Source: Pyropia yezoensis (lineage: Eukaryota > Rhodophyta > Bangiophyceae > Bangiales > Bangiaceae). Taken from it: a stretch of 64,000 nt of DNA. How positions within the stretch are numbered: position 1 is the first letter of the stretch; each line of letters opens with the position of its first letter. The notes below the pieces were generated by a model that did not search any database, was not told the DNA's origin, and saw only the letters and a program-made list of their open reading frames with translations. The translations under genes were made by a program, and so were the position numbers. Below, one piece after another: positions 1-10,489 of this stretch. The stretch is from contig CM020619.1 in assembly GCA_009829735.1 (NCBI GenBank), forward strand, positions 32,312,685 to 32,376,684, in the 5' to 3' direction.

Positions 1-847
1 TCAAGGCGTCCAAGAAGTACCAGGTGAAGGGGATGCTGGAAGGAGCAAACCCGACCGGGATCTCGACTTCCTGCTGCTGCGGGATGACCTTGGGGTAGTA
101 CGCCGCCCGGTTAGCCTTATCCAGCTTCCAGAACTCCTGATGGTTGCAGCTCACGAGGAAGTCACGCTGGCGGCCGCGTCGCTCGCCTTGCTCCCGTGCC
201 GGTGACAACTTGGAGTACTTCCGGGTCAGGAAAGGCGGCTCCAGAGCGACCATGCTCGGACGGGGGTCGCAGTTCAGGCTCCCCGACCCCTTGAGCGCCT
301 CGTCCCAGACCTTGAGCGCCCGGTGGACGTACTCTTCCTCCTCCGGCCACCGGAGAACGGACACGGACACGCGACGCTCGGTCAAGGATAGATCCATCAC
401 CAGCGCGATGGGGAGATCCTCCAGACGAGCAACCCAAGAGGAACCCGAGAAGCTCTGGGAGCGGTCTTGTGCCAGGCGCATCTGATCCGCCGTGTGAAGA
501 CGAGCCTTATCCATCTCGGTCAGGACCCCGCGCTGGAGTTCCTTGCGCCAGAGGTCCAAGCAATCCTGCTGGCACTGGGCCGCGCCGGCGTTGCCGACCA
601 CCGTGGAGTAACGCCGGGCCGCCAGAGGGTCCTGCCCAAGAAGCATCTCCGGGAGACCCACCGGGGGGGTCTCGACCGGGTGCATCACAGAAGCCGGGGG
701 AACCCGATCCGTCCCCGCCGTGGCGACCGGCGCCGACATCGACACCCGAGGAACCGGAGGTAGGAGAGGGGCGCGACTACCCGAGTTCTCCTCCGCAACA
801 CTCGCCGCCGGAACCACGGGCCCAGCTTGGATCTCGGAACTGGACAT
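1..847 (-). CDS. Unrecognised protein, partial (runs off the left edge)
   Basis: An open frame of 282 codons runs on the minus strand from an ATG at 847 to the window edge with no stop, so the 3' end is missing. The first ~75 residues are Ser/Pro/Val-rich, and an internal Met at 739 is an alternative start. The rest is mixed and charged, with short motifs such as QCQQDCLDLWRKEL, LVMDLSLTERRVSV, LEPPFLTRKYSKL and PSSIPFTWYFLDAL, which look like a folded domain. I recognise no family. The position next to LTR elements and the disordered start would suit a gag-like protein of another retroelement, but I see no zinc knuckle or LTR to support that. It may equally be a host gene. Confidence 0.4.
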   Translation of the reverse strand, partial: MSSSEIQAGPVVPAASVAEENSGSRAPLLPPVPRVSMSAPVATAGTDRVPPASVMHPVETPPVGLPEMLLGQDPLAARRYSTVVGNAGAAQCQQDCLDLWRKELQRGVLTEMDKARLHTADQMRLAQDRSQSFSGSSWVARLEDLPIALVMDLSLTERRVSVSVLRWPEEEEYVHRALKVWDEALKGSGSLNCDPRPSMVALEPPFLTRKYSKLSPAREQGERRGRQRDFLVSCNHQEFWKLDKANRAAYYPKVIPQQQEVEIPVGFAPSSIPFTWYFLDAL

Positions 848-2909
848 GACGTCCAGACTCCGGGGGAACGAGAGGGCCAAGGTGAAGCAGAGAAGGGGGG
901 CAGAGAACCGGAGCAGGTGATCGTGACCAGGGTGAAGACGCTCGACCTCGGCACCGGTGTGGACGTGCTCGAGGCTGTGCACGGTGGCACCTGGTTCGGC
1001 CCGAGGACGTGCCGGACTAGGGAGGGAGCTATGTAGCATCCCTGGCCCCGACTTGGCGCCGACCCGGGACTACAACCAGAGGGCACCAGGTGCCAGAACA
1101 CGCCCGCCGTGTGGTGATGGTTGGCGGCCGTGGCCCGTGCCCGGCACTGGGATGCGGTGGACTACGCTATCCACACGTGAGAGAGGGATTGCTGATGGGT
1201 TTTTGCATACTTGTGAGGGACTTGATTTGAGAGAATTTGAGTGTGAGATTAGTGAGTGGGAATAGAATTAGTAGTGATAGTGGCCCCCGACCTGACGAGG
1301 TTAGACTCGGGTCGGGGCCACTCGGGGTTATGGGGGGGCTACCTGGCCAACGTGCCGAGGCTCCCCCAGATGCACGTTAAGAGGGACAGCGAGGCGCCTT
1401 TGGCCCGCGCCCTCAGGAAAGAGACAACTGCGCGTTTGCTTTCCTCTTCCCCGTGTGCACTACCGTGCGTATCTGTTTGCTCTGCGAGCAGGCACGTGAG
1501 GCAACAGGCATACCATTCTCGTAGTTCCCCTTTCTGTGTTACCTGTCCCTTTCCCCCGAGGGATATTGACACGTGTCTGAGAGGATCGAGTTTTATACCA
1601 CAGCGGGGAAAGATGATGAATAGAGCTGGTGAGACGACGTTGTGTTGTGGCGTTTCTCTCGCGGAGACCTGCGTGCAGAGGGTCGCCTTCGATGGACACG
1701 GTTGCAGCAGTTTGTGGTTCGGTGTGCGAGCATGTCCCACCGGTCCGTGTTGTTGTACTTCAAAGAAATGTCATGAACAATTTCTCTGTCAGTTCCACCA
1801 CATTGACCCCAATCTTCACACGTGCCAGAATTGACAGCGTGTGCGACGAGGTGGCCCCTCATCACACAGTCGAATAATCACTGTAGTGCCTGCGGTGGAA
1901 GCACGTCGCCGCGCAGGTGCTGACTTTCATACACATCTGGTTGCGGCCACAACGGCAACTCCTATCAATTGATATACATTAATGACTTCCGTAATTGTCT
2001 CATAGTTTGTATGGGTGCGAGTTGTCAAACAGTTTTATAGCGATTCGAGCTCAATTTTGGAGGGTGTAGTTCCCTGCTGTGTGGGAAGTGCGTGTCGACA
2101 TACGTAGATCTGAGACCCTGGCGTTTTACTCGAATGGGCTTGTGAAGTGACCTGGAAGGGACGAACGTATGTACGTTTTCGAGGAAGCTTGCTCTTGATC
2201 TTCTAGTCGGACTGCCGGTCTCCGAGAGTGCCCAACCCGTTGGTCAGGCTGAGATAAGTCCACAGTGAGACTGTTTGCGAGCCTTTCAAACATCGGGCGC
2301 ACCAACGCCAGCACCACCACGACCACTTCTTTAACCGACGCGGGCTTCCTCTTCCGTCCTGCGGAGCAGCACCGCCGTCTACCGTGTGCTCTGCACCATC
2401 TGCGCTAGCCAACCTGCTTCTGTTGAACGCTGTGCTATATAAATCTGTCGAGGGGGGCCCCATGCCGTTATTCTCTTGTCCTTGTCGATGCACCCCCTGG
2501 CGATGCCGCAACTCCTTCGGCAGCGGCCTCAGGCTGCTCAGCGCTTCCCTCAGCATTGGCGCTCGACAACGGGACGGAGGCGCCTGACAACCTGTCCAAC
2601 CCTACAGGCGGTCGCGGATTGTACGGGGGAACAATGGAGTGTGTTGAACCCCAAGTCATAGCGGATGTGGAGCGTGCCCTCTGTCGCAAGCTCCTCTCCT
2701 GTCGCAAAGCCGTTCCTGCCAAGGCACTCGCTGCTCAGCGGCTTGCACCGGCCCGACCCGGCTTCGTCTCCTGTCGCCGTCGCGGAGCGCCGAGTGGCTG
2801 TCGTTGAGCGCGTCCTCGACGGGTTCTCGGTCGACCGCGCCATGCAGATGCAACGCATGCGTCAGGTTGAGTCCACGACGTGTGGTGAGTGCACCCGCGC
2901 GCGTGGACG
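848..2909. other. Gene-poor stretch left of the outer LTR element
   Basis: No convincing gene. Only short overlapping ORFs occur in several frames. A stem-loop lies at 1281-1320, where TGGCCCCCGACC pairs with GGTCGGGGCCA around a short loop. A GTGAGT that could be a splice donor lies at 2885 on the plus strand, ahead of the retroelement target site, with an open frame from about 2665. No exon partner is visible across the insertion. LTRs of the retroelement that might own the 1-847 ORF were looked for here and not found. Confidence 0.4.
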
Positions 2910-3272
2910 TGTAGCACAATAGGGATCCGTCGCACGTCCACTCTCAGGGAACACTCACCAAGGGGGATCGGCACCAACGTCACCGGGAGGCCAAGGTTGC
3001 TGTCCTTGGAGCGCAAGCCACGGGACCAAGATGGGAGCCCAAATGGGAGGGGTTTGTTGTTCTACCATGGCCGGCGGTGGATTCGCCGCCGGCCCCCACG
3101 TTATAAACCCTCGGAGACACTACTAACTACCCTCCACCCCAAGATGCAAGTCCCTCTGGTCATACGTAACTTACAGATACAGTGACCATTACGAACTATC
3201 AAATTGAAAGTTAAGGGTTAGAAGTAGCCCCCCTAATATTAGGGTTACAATACGGCCAACCATATTGCTACA
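2910..3272 (-). repeat. 3' LTR of the outer element
   Basis: 363-bp direct repeat of 20866-21228. On the element's strand the purine-rich AAGGGGGGGATA just inside it (rc of 3273-3284) is a polypurine-tract candidate, which marks this copy as the 3' LTR. A TATAAA-like string (TTATAAACCC) lies near 3102 on the plus strand, i.e. antisense to the element, and may be a promoter for the antisense ORF. Confidence 0.93.
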
Positions 3273-3863
3273 TATCCCCCCCTTAGATTCGGCCCGTCCT
3301 CGGGTCGAGTTGCATTCGGGTTACCGAATGTAAGTGGGTCGCGTGACCGTTTACCAGTCGGGTGGGGCTTTGCGCCCCGTCGCGACAGACACCCCTTTTC
3401 GAGGTTGTCTGAGGGGGGTGCCCCCCTTTGTGTGGTACACACACGATCCGTTTTCCGGACCGTTAAATTCCCGATGCGGGTTCTGTTCACGACCCCCCTT
3501 TCCGAGGGGTGGTGCAAGCGGATCCGCCACCAGGTGTCTGGTGGTAGGGGAGCCCCTCTCGTGTTACCGAGTGAGTGGGGGCGGCCGCTCCCGCTTTTCG
3601 CGGGGGCGGTTTCGGGGTGAACCCCTCTTGGTTGCCCCGTACGGGGGTGTGGCCCCGGCCCGCCTAGGTGCCTGGGTGGAGCCCGTTCGTAGCCTCGTGG
3701 GGCGCGGGTCGACCCGCGCGCCTGCGGCACTTCTCGTGGCCGTTTGTGGTCATAAGCGCGGGCGCCCGCGCTTCCCTGGCTCGTCCGCGCGAGCGTTCCT
3801 CGTACCGGGTCGAGCCGGCCTCGGCTTTTCTGCAAAGGGCGCCCCTGCCACCCCGGTTGCACC
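3273..3863. other. Leader between the 3' LTR and the antisense ORF
   Basis: 591 bp between the 3' LTR and the ATG of the antisense ORF. The plus strand is open from about 3334 in a different frame, but the translation is Gly/Arg/Pro-rich with no recognisable domain. I read this as the untranslated leader of the antisense ORF and the 3' non-coding part of the element. Confidence 0.4.
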
Positions 3864-6233
3864 ATGTCGGACCCCCAGGTACCCGGGGGCGAGGATGACC
3901 TCCTGCCTGAAGAGGGGGAAGAGGTGATTGTGGACGACGTTCCCGTCTCCGCCACCGCCGCCGAGTGCTTCCTAGCGAGCTCGTCGGAGGACGAGGACGA
4001 CCGGGTGACCGTTCGTGTGGCCCCGGACGGCGCGCCGGGCGGGTTGTCGTCTGTGTCTAGCGGCACGACGGCTCCGTCGGGTGGCGGACAACCGCGTGCA
4101 GCGGTGGCTTCTACCGCTTCTCCTCCGGCGGCCCGGATGGCTTCTGTCGCCGGTACCGGCGTGGCTCTACCTCAAGACGGTGTCGCCGGCGTGGCGGATG
4201 GTGGTGTTGGCACCTTGTCCAGTCCGGCGGGTCAAGACGGCGCGGGTGCCCGCCCGGTTGGTGTGTCCGCTGCGGCGGGTAGCGGGTCTACCCGTGCTGC
4301 CCCCGTGGTACCCACGTCGGGTCCGGGTGGCGGCGATGCTCTGCCCGCGGTGCCGCGGGCGTCTGGTGGTCAAGGTGGGTCTACACCGATGGCTGTGGAC
4401 TCCGGTAGTTACTCCGGGCGGGCGCCCGTCCTTCTTCTTCCTCCTCGGCCGCGTGCGACTCCGGCGCCGGCCCCTCTTCCGGTGGGGCATCCCCCGGCGC
4501 CCCCTATTCTTCCTGGTCCTGCCCGGGTTGCCCCGTTGGGTGGCGGCGTCGCCGTGGCGGCGGGTCAACCCGCCATGTCGATGTTCGACTTGGTGACTCG
4601 GGTTCGAGGCCTGACTGTGCAAGAGTCAATGGAGTCCGATGGGCGGATGCGGGTGGACTTCCACCTGCCCCATCCCCGTGGAGAGTCCTCCCGGCGCGTC
4701 AAGGTGGACCCGAGTTGGGAGCGGGAGTTGGTGCGGCTGGTCAACCAGCCGAACGCGGTGCGAGTGGAACACCATTGGATCCTGAGTCAGCCGGACGACC
4801 GGCATGCGCAGCTCTGGCGTACTCGGGTGGGACGGGGTGAGGTCTACCTCGACCCCAACTTCGGGGTATGCGACCTGATTCCCCCCGCGTTGCCGCGGGA
4901 GATTGACTACCCGGCTAGTGCTCGGGGGATTGCGGCGGCGGCGGAGCCGGTTGCGTTTGGGGAGCCGGTGGGCAGTACCGGTCGGTATCCCGACTTTGAT
5001 TACTACCCGGGGGTATCCCCGTATCTGTCGTTGACGGCTCCCTACCCGCCTATGGCGGGGTTGAAGTCGGCGTCGAGCTGGCGACGTAACCATGGTGTCA
5101 TGGCGGATGCATTTCGAACGGATATAACGTGTGCGTTGCAGACCGGCAACGGTCGTGCGCCGGTATACACTCCCGTGCGCCCGCCGCTATGGCAGGAGGG
5201 GTGGGAACCCGCCCCTGCTTTCCGGTTTGACACCGGCTCCTGTCTCCGATACTTCGGGAGTGTGTTGGCCTCCCGGCCGGTCCACCCGTTGCAGGGTACC
5301 TTCACCCTTGAGGTTGCCCTCGGGCAGGCGTCCTCCTTCTTGCTGTCCGTCCGCCGGCAGGGGCGCCTGTTTCATCTTCCGACGGGTGTCCGTCGGCACA
5401 TCGCGCAGTTGGGCGTGGACCTGATAGCTGCCCAGACCGGGTTGGCCCGGGAGTTCGAGGCCCTGCTGGCTGTTCACGATGCCGTGAACTGGGCTGGGGT
5501 GTTGGCCCTTCCCCCGTACCGGGACCCGCAGGCTGGGGCTACCCCCTTGCCTCGTCACTCGTTGCGTATCCGGCGTACTCAGCCGGGTGAGCCTAGTTGC
5601 CATGGGTGGGCGTCCACCGAGGCCGTTCCTGACCTGGGTATTCCCATGGTTATCCACGACCCTCTTCAGGTCCTTGCCCCGTGGTTCGGTAACCCGATAC
5701 CGGTGGCGGTTGGCCGTCGTCCCCGAGAGTGGGGCTCTGCGGGTGGGGAGCGTGAGGTGTCCCGTCGTCGGGCGGAGCCCCGCCGGGGTTACGGTGGAGC
5801 CCCTTCGGTAGGGTCCTACCGAGCCTCGTATCAGGTGCCACCGGCTCCGGTGGTAGCCGTGTCGGCTCCTTTGGCTCCTCTGGCTGCGCCAGTGTCCGCT
5901 CCCGCCCCTGTCATACAAGACGGGGGTCCCCGTCTCTGGTATGAGGGCGTTGACGCCCTTGTTGCCCGCGCAATGCGGGAGGGTCTCTCTGTTAGCTGGG
6001 GGGATATCCCCCCAGGTGCTGCGCTAGTTGGGTCAGCGCGTTGCTTCGGTGGCGTGCTGGACCGCCTCCAGAAAGCTCTGGAGGACGTGGAGGCTGGCCG
6101 CAGCACCCTCGTCCAGCTATGCACCGAGGTAACTCGGGTGATTGACCGTCGTGAGATTGCCGACCGGTGGAGCATGGAGGTATACGCGCTTACGCGTGAG
6201 TGGCCTCCCTCGGGCAGTGGGTCTACCCATTGA
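3864..6233 (+). CDS. Additional antisense ORF (789 aa) of the outer LTR element
   Basis: Plus-strand ORF starting MSDPQVPGGEDD, lying inside the outer element but opposite to its gag-pol, between integrase and the 3' LTR. Residues 1-230 are acidic and then Ala/Gly/Pro/Val-rich and look disordered. About 235-640 has mixed composition typical of a fold, with motifs such as SMFDLVTRVRGL, VEHHWILSQPDDR, FRFDTGSCLRYFGSV and AVHDAVNWAGVLALPPYRD. The C-terminus has a helical stretch ending in a Trp/Pro-rich tail. I recognise no family and see no protease, RT, envelope signal peptide or membrane anchor. Some plant Tat-lineage Ty3/gypsy elements (e.g. Grande) carry extra ORFs at this place, sometimes antisense; function here is unknown. 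It could also be captured host sequence. Confidence 0.6.
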   Translation: MSDPQVPGGEDDLLPEEGEEVIVDDVPVSATAAECFLASSSEDEDDRVTVRVAPDGAPGGLSSVSSGTTAPSGGGQPRAAVASTASPPAARMASVAGTGVALPQDGVAGVADGGVGTLSSPAGQDGAGARPVGVSAAAGSGSTRAAPVVPTSGPGGGDALPAVPRASGGQGGSTPMAVDSGSYSGRAPVLLLPPRPRATPAPAPLPVGHPPAPPILPGPARVAPLGGGVAVAAGQPAMSMFDLVTRVRGLTVQESMESDGRMRVDFHLPHPRGESSRRVKVDPSWERELVRLVNQPNAVRVEHHWILSQPDDRHAQLWRTRVGRGEVYLDPNFGVCDLIPPALPREIDYPASARGIAAAAEPVAFGEPVGSTGRYPDFDYYPGVSPYLSLTAPYPPMAGLKSASSWRRNHGVMADAFRTDITCALQTGNGRAPVYTPVRPPLWQEGWEPAPAFRFDTGSCLRYFGSVLASRPVHPLQGTFTLEVALGQASSFLLSVRRQGRLFHLPTGVRRHIAQLGVDLIAAQTGLAREFEALLAVHDAVNWAGVLALPPYRDPQAGATPLPRHSLRIRRTQPGEPSCHGWASTEAVPDLGIPMVIHDPLQVLAPWFGNPIPVAVGRRPREWGSAGGEREVSRRRAEPRRGYGGAPSVGSYRASYQVPPAPVVAVSAPLAPLAAPVSAPAPVIQDGGPRLWYEGVDALVARAMREGLSVSWGDIPPGAALVGSARCFGGVLDRLQKALEDVEAGRSTLVQLCTEVTRVIDRREIADRWSMEVYALTREWPPSGSGSTH

Positions 6234-6711
6234 GGAGTGCTATTGGTTGTGAGGGAGAGGGCCCCGGTGACCCTTATGGTAGCCGGGTAGTAGTGAGTAT
6301 AAACTCATCCCCTTTGGGGGCATTGCTTGCCTCTGTTTGCTGCCCTGGGGAGTACCCCTTCTGGCTCAGTGGTGCCTTGCCTCCCGCCCAACTTCTTCCG
6401 GTTGGTTCATGCTTGGGGAGGTCATCCTCCCTCACTTTGTGTCTTGGCTTGGGGAGGTCATCCTCCCGTGTAAGCCCCCTATTTACTTCGATATTATCGA
6501 AGTTAGCCTTTACCTTTAAGTTAACTTATTAAGGTTCAGGTTTAACTTAGTTACCTAAGCTTGACTCTACTTAGTTGCCTAAGCTTGGTTCGACTTAGAA
6601 ACCTATGTCTGATTTGACTTAGAAACCTAAGTCTGCCGTAACCATGTCACACCCTACTTAGTAGGTATATGCCTCACCCCCCAACAGCCGAAGTCGGTGT
6701 CGGTTGGGTTG
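6234..6711. other. Region between convergent antisense ORF and pol
   Basis: 478 bp between two convergent stops. The right part is AT-richer and holds tandem CTTAG...CTAAG units, listed separately. Two copies of CTTGGGGAGGTCATCCTCCC lie near 6413 and 6449. The stretch probably holds transcript ends of both ORFs. Confidence 0.4.
6541..6632. repeat. Tandem dyad repeats CTTAG...CTAAG
   Basis: About four head-to-tail units of 23-27 bp. Each has ACTTAGTTACCTAAGCTT or ACTTAGAAACCTAAGTCT type symmetry and can form short hairpins. They lie between the convergent ends of the antisense ORF and the integrase region, so a bidirectional 3'-end or insulator role is possible (inference). Confidence 0.6.
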
Positions 6712-8886
6712 TTACAGTAGGCGTCGTCGCCTCATGTAAGGCATGAGGAGTTGGCGGGGTATATTTGCCGCCTGTTCCCAGGTGGGTGAGTCGTATCCGA
6801 CCCACATAACCTTGACGTACCAGGGTCCTGGTAGGTCCGGGTCGGTGTGTCCGACCACGCTCTCTACTTGGTATGGAATCCCACCCGGTCCCACCGGGTC
6901 ATCTGACCGGTGGGTTGTAAGAGCTTCATGTAGCAACCCAGCCGGTACCGGCTGAGGCTGTTCCGGCTTCGGAGCAGGTGTGACATCATTCACAGTGATG
7001 CGTTGGATTTCCGTATCGGAGTGTAGGATAACAGAGTGGTCATCTCTGTGGAGAATCTGGTACGGTCCCTTGACCGGTTGCATAAGCTTGTTCCCTCGGA
7101 ACTTCTGGTGTCTGATATAGACCCAGTCACCTGTTACCAGGGTTGCGTTGCGCACCCGTAACAGGGCGTCGAAGTTCTTCTTATATCGAAGTTGTGTTCT
7201 GTCAAGGGCACCCTTGAGCTTAGGAATCATCCACGATAGCTTGGCCAACCAAGCTAGGTGGATACGTTCGGCCGGTCGGCCTTTCGGTGTATCATACCGA
7301 GTGCACCTGCCTGGTGGCAGCGTCAGGTTACCGACGCCTAGTGGCATGACCCACTCCAGCGGAGCGATGTTCGTGCTCCGATGCGGCCTGGCATTGTATG
7401 CCAGGGTGAGTACGGACAGAAGCCTGTCCCAAGTGTTCGTGTGCTCTGCCACGTAGCACTGTAGCATCTTGACGATGGTGCGGTTGAACCGCTCCACCTG
7501 CCCGTTGGTTTGCGGGTGGTAGTCGGATGCCCGACGTGGTTCGATACCGAACATGCCCAGGACCTTAGTGCAGAATGCTGACGTAAGGTTTGCTCCGTTG
7601 TCGGAGAGGAGTTGCTTCATGACTCCGTATGCACTGATCCAGTGGTCAACCACTGCGTTCATGATGGTGTATGCCGTATCATTCGGGATGGCTGCCGCTC
7701 GTGACAGCTTAGTGAAGCGGTCAGACATGACCAGGATGTACCTGTTCCCTTCTTCCGTTACCGGAAGTGGCCCGAGTATGTCGATAGCGACTTGCTCGTT
7801 GGGCCCATCGGGTGGGAATAGCTTCATGGCAGACGCCTGCCTATGTAGACTCATGCGGTTACGCGCACAGGGGTGGCATCCCCTTACGTGGTCGACCACA
7901 TCGACGGCCATTGCTGGCCAGTAGAAGAACCTTCGCATTGCTGCGAACATACGTGAACCCCCCGGGTGTCCGGCTGTGGGGTTCTCGTGTTCTCGTTCCA
8001 TGACGGCTTGCCGTAAGGACACGGGAACCACGACTTGATGTCGTCCATCGGCGGGTGCCCGCCGGTATATGAGTCCGTCTTCGTTCTCGGAGAAGATGCC
8101 GGCCGTACCGGCCAGGTGGTTAGCGCGATGACGTCTACAGTCGTCGTCATTGGCTTGTGCCTCGCGGAAGTCCGCGAGGGTTAGTGGGCATGCTCTGTGT
8201 GCCATGGTATGGTCAACCATACCTTGGGTAGCGTTACCCACCATGCAGACCGGTACCACCGGGATATCCTCGTCCACCGGGAGGGTATCCCCGCTCGGGG
8301 TGTCGAGTCGAGACAATGCGTCTCCGAGATGGTGGGTTGACCCAGCCTTATACACGGTACGGTAGTCGTGCTCGGCCATTTTTAGCCTCCATCGGGCTAG
8401 CCTCCCATGGCTATCGGAATCCTTGTCACCAAGGTTGAGGAGCCATCGTAGGGGTTCGTGGTCGGACCTCACGATGAACCTGCAGCCCTCCAGGTATGGA
8501 CGGAGCAGTTGCACTGCCCATATAACTCCGAGGCATTCACGCTCGGTGGCACTATAGTTACGCTCAGCCGGGTTGAGTGTCCGGCTGAAGTATCCTACCG
8601 GACGTAGGTCCGGGATAACGTTATCGGTACCGATCAACGTCTCCCCCTGTAGCAGGGTGCATCCCACTTGGGTGTCGCACGCATCGACATCGATGACGAA
8701 GGTACCCCATCGGTGCGGTAACGCAAGGACGGGTGGGGATAGTAGGGCTCGCTTCAGCGACTCGAATGCCTCCTCTTCGCTAGGCGAAGGGGGTTGGAGT
8801 ACCTTGGGCAGGGTACTGCTCGTAAGAACCGTTAACGGTTTAGCTATCCGAGCAAGTCCTTGACGAACCGTCGGTATACATTGCAC
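6712..8886 (-). CDS. pol: Outer element pol: RNase H and integrase part
   Basis: Fossil of the outer Ty3/gypsy element. In order it shows the RT-RNase H connection, RNase H with VIDVDACDTQVG and RSDHEPLRWLL, an integrase zinc-binding region (H...H then GCHPCARNR), the integrase core with VAIDILGPLP, LSDNGANLTS and HPQTNGQVERFNRT, and a C-terminal region ending in a chromodomain-like segment (YQVESVVGHTDPD...WYVKVMWVGYDSPTWEQ). These enzymes degrade the RNA template and insert the cDNA. The last segment resembles chromovirus chromodomains, which bind histone marks in related elements. Confidence 0.9.
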   Translation of the reverse strand: MQCIPTVRQGLARIAKPLTVLTSSTLPKVLQPPSPSEEEAFESLKRALLSPPVLALPHRWGTFVIDVDACDTQVGCTLLQGETLIGTDNVIPDLRPVGYFSRTLNPAERNYSATERECLGVIWAVQLLRPYLEGCRFIVRSDHEPLRWLLNLGDKDSDSHGRLARWRLKMAEHDYRTVYKAGSTHHLGDALSRLDTPSGDTLPVDEDIPVVPVCMVGNATQGMVDHTMAHRACPLTLADFREAQANDDDCRRHRANHLAGTAGIFSENEDGLIYRRAPADGRHQVVVPVSLRQAVMEREHENPTAGHPGGSRMFAAMRRFFYWPAMAVDVVDHVRGCHPCARNRMSLHRQASAMKLFPPDGPNEQVAIDILGPLPVTEEGNRYILVMSDRFTKLSRAAAIPNDTAYTIMNAVVDHWISAYGVMKQLLSDNGANLTSAFCTKVLGMFGIEPRRASDYHPQTNGQVERFNRTIVKMLQCYVAEHTNTWDRLLSVLTLAYNARPHRSTNIAPLEWVMPLGVGNLTLPPGRCTRYDTPKGRPAERIHLAWLAKLSWMIPKLKGALDRTQLRYKKNFDALLRVRNATLVTGDWVYIRHQKFRGNKLMQPVKGPYQILHRDDHSVILHSDTEIQRITVNDVTPAPKPEQPQPVPAGLLHEALTTHRSDDPVGPGGIPYQVESVVGHTDPDLPGPWYVKVMWVGYDSPTWEQAANIPRQLLMPYMRRRRLL

Positions 8887-10489
8887 ATTCCCAGGAAGCT
8901 CTTGAGCTGCGTCTGGGTGTTAGGGAACCAGGCATCCCGGAGTGCCCGGGTATTGGCTTCGAGTACCCCTAGTTTACCAGGGGTTATCTGGTGGCCCAGA
9001 TACTCGACCGTCTGTTGGAAGAAGGCGCACTTCTTCAGACGCAGGGTTACCCCGGCGCTCCTCAAAAGGGTGAGTACCTCGTCAACATGTTGCACATGGT
9101 CATCCATGTTACGCGAGAAGACGATGACGTCATCGAGGTACACTAGGCAGTTACGCCACTTCACCCCCGTCAGTATAATGTCGATAGCCCGCTGGAATGT
9201 AGCGGGGGCGTTGGACAATCCGAAGGGCATCCTTAGGAACTCGTACACTCCACTGTGACAGACGAATGCCGTCTTGGGGATATCCTCGTCCGCCACCGGG
9301 ATCTGCCAGTATCCGGCATTGCAGTCGATGGTGGTAAACACCGTAGCTTCCCCCAGGGAGTCGATGCATTCATCCATCCTTGGTAAAGGGTAGGAGTCCT
9401 TCTTGGTAACCAAGTTGAGGCGTCGATAATCGATGCAAAACCGAGGGGTTTGATCCTTCTTCGGTACGATAACGACTGGGGCACCCCACTCCGACATCGA
9501 AGGTCGTATCACCTTCGCTTCGCTCATCCTCTTCACTTCTCCATCAACGATCTCTCGTTGCATAGGTCCCGCTCGGTGCGGTTGTGACCGGGCGGGTCGT
9601 GCACCTGGTACCAGGTCTATACGATGTTGGGTTGCCCCAATGGTACCCAAGGCCCCGCCTGTCCACATGACGTCATGCTTTCTTAGCATCCGTCGTACCC
9701 CTTCGGCTACCGAAGGGGGAAGGTGGTCGAGGTCAGCCTCGGCCAGTGCCTTCAATGCTTCTTGGTCCTTCGGCGGAATATCCGCCGGTAATGATGGTCG
9801 ACTAGGCTTCCCGTCATCGGGTTGCTGTTGCTCGGTGGTCTCGGCGACCGCCAGCACCTCAAGTGGGTCCACTTGACCTTCCTTGTCAGGGGTAAGGATA
9901 TCTCCTTCGTAGAGCTCGGCAATCCCGAGGATAGTTCCCTTCGGGAGGGTGACTGCCTTACGGCGATAGTTCGCCATCACTAGGAGGGACGACCCTCCTG
10001 ATGGGAGGTCTATGAGACCGTTGGCCATGGTCAACCCATGGCGCTTGTACGTCCGCAAGTTGGACTTGACTCTGCAGATGCCTGCGAGGTCACAGTTAAC
10101 CGGGAGGACTGTCTCCGACAACAGCTCAAAGCGAGTTCGCTTGGCCAACCGAAGTGTCTTCGGCTCGACACTTGCGTACACCTCAGCCACGTTAACGTGG
10201 CTCCCTTGTAGCGTCAGGTCCCTGACGATAGCCGTGTGTCCTCGCTTCGTCCCGTCGGCTTCTTGAAGCTCGACGGTCCTCCTGCCTGGCCGGATTGCAT
10301 CAACGTGAACGTTGATGAAGGTGCACCCCAGTATGCAGGGCACCGATAGGGTCTCACACACCAGGAAGTCGACTTTCGTGGTGAGTTCCCCGATGGTCAC
10401 CCGCAGCGACATCGCTGCGGTCGTACGAATGGGGCGACCATTCGCGTCCTTGATGGTGGGTCCCCGAGTCACTCTGACTCGCGGAAGCC
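8844..10489 (-). CDS. pol: Outer element pol: protease end and reverse transcriptase part
   Basis: Fossil of the outer element, lying just left of the nested insertion. After protease-like sequence (CILGCTFINVHVDAIRP) comes a linker, then the RT fingers (WGAPVVIVPKKDQTPRFCIDYR), the palm motifs FLRMPFGLSNAP and the catalytic box YLDDVIVFS, and the thumb (VEYLGHQITPGKLGV). The order and motifs are standard for Ty3/gypsy RT. The rest of the protease lies beyond the inner element at 18056-18448. Confidence 0.9.

Noticed and set aside
1060-1110. LTR/primer-site candidate TGGCACCTGGTGCC (minus strand) for the 1-847 ORF
   Set aside because: No LTR pair or TG...CA boundary could be found beside it within the window.
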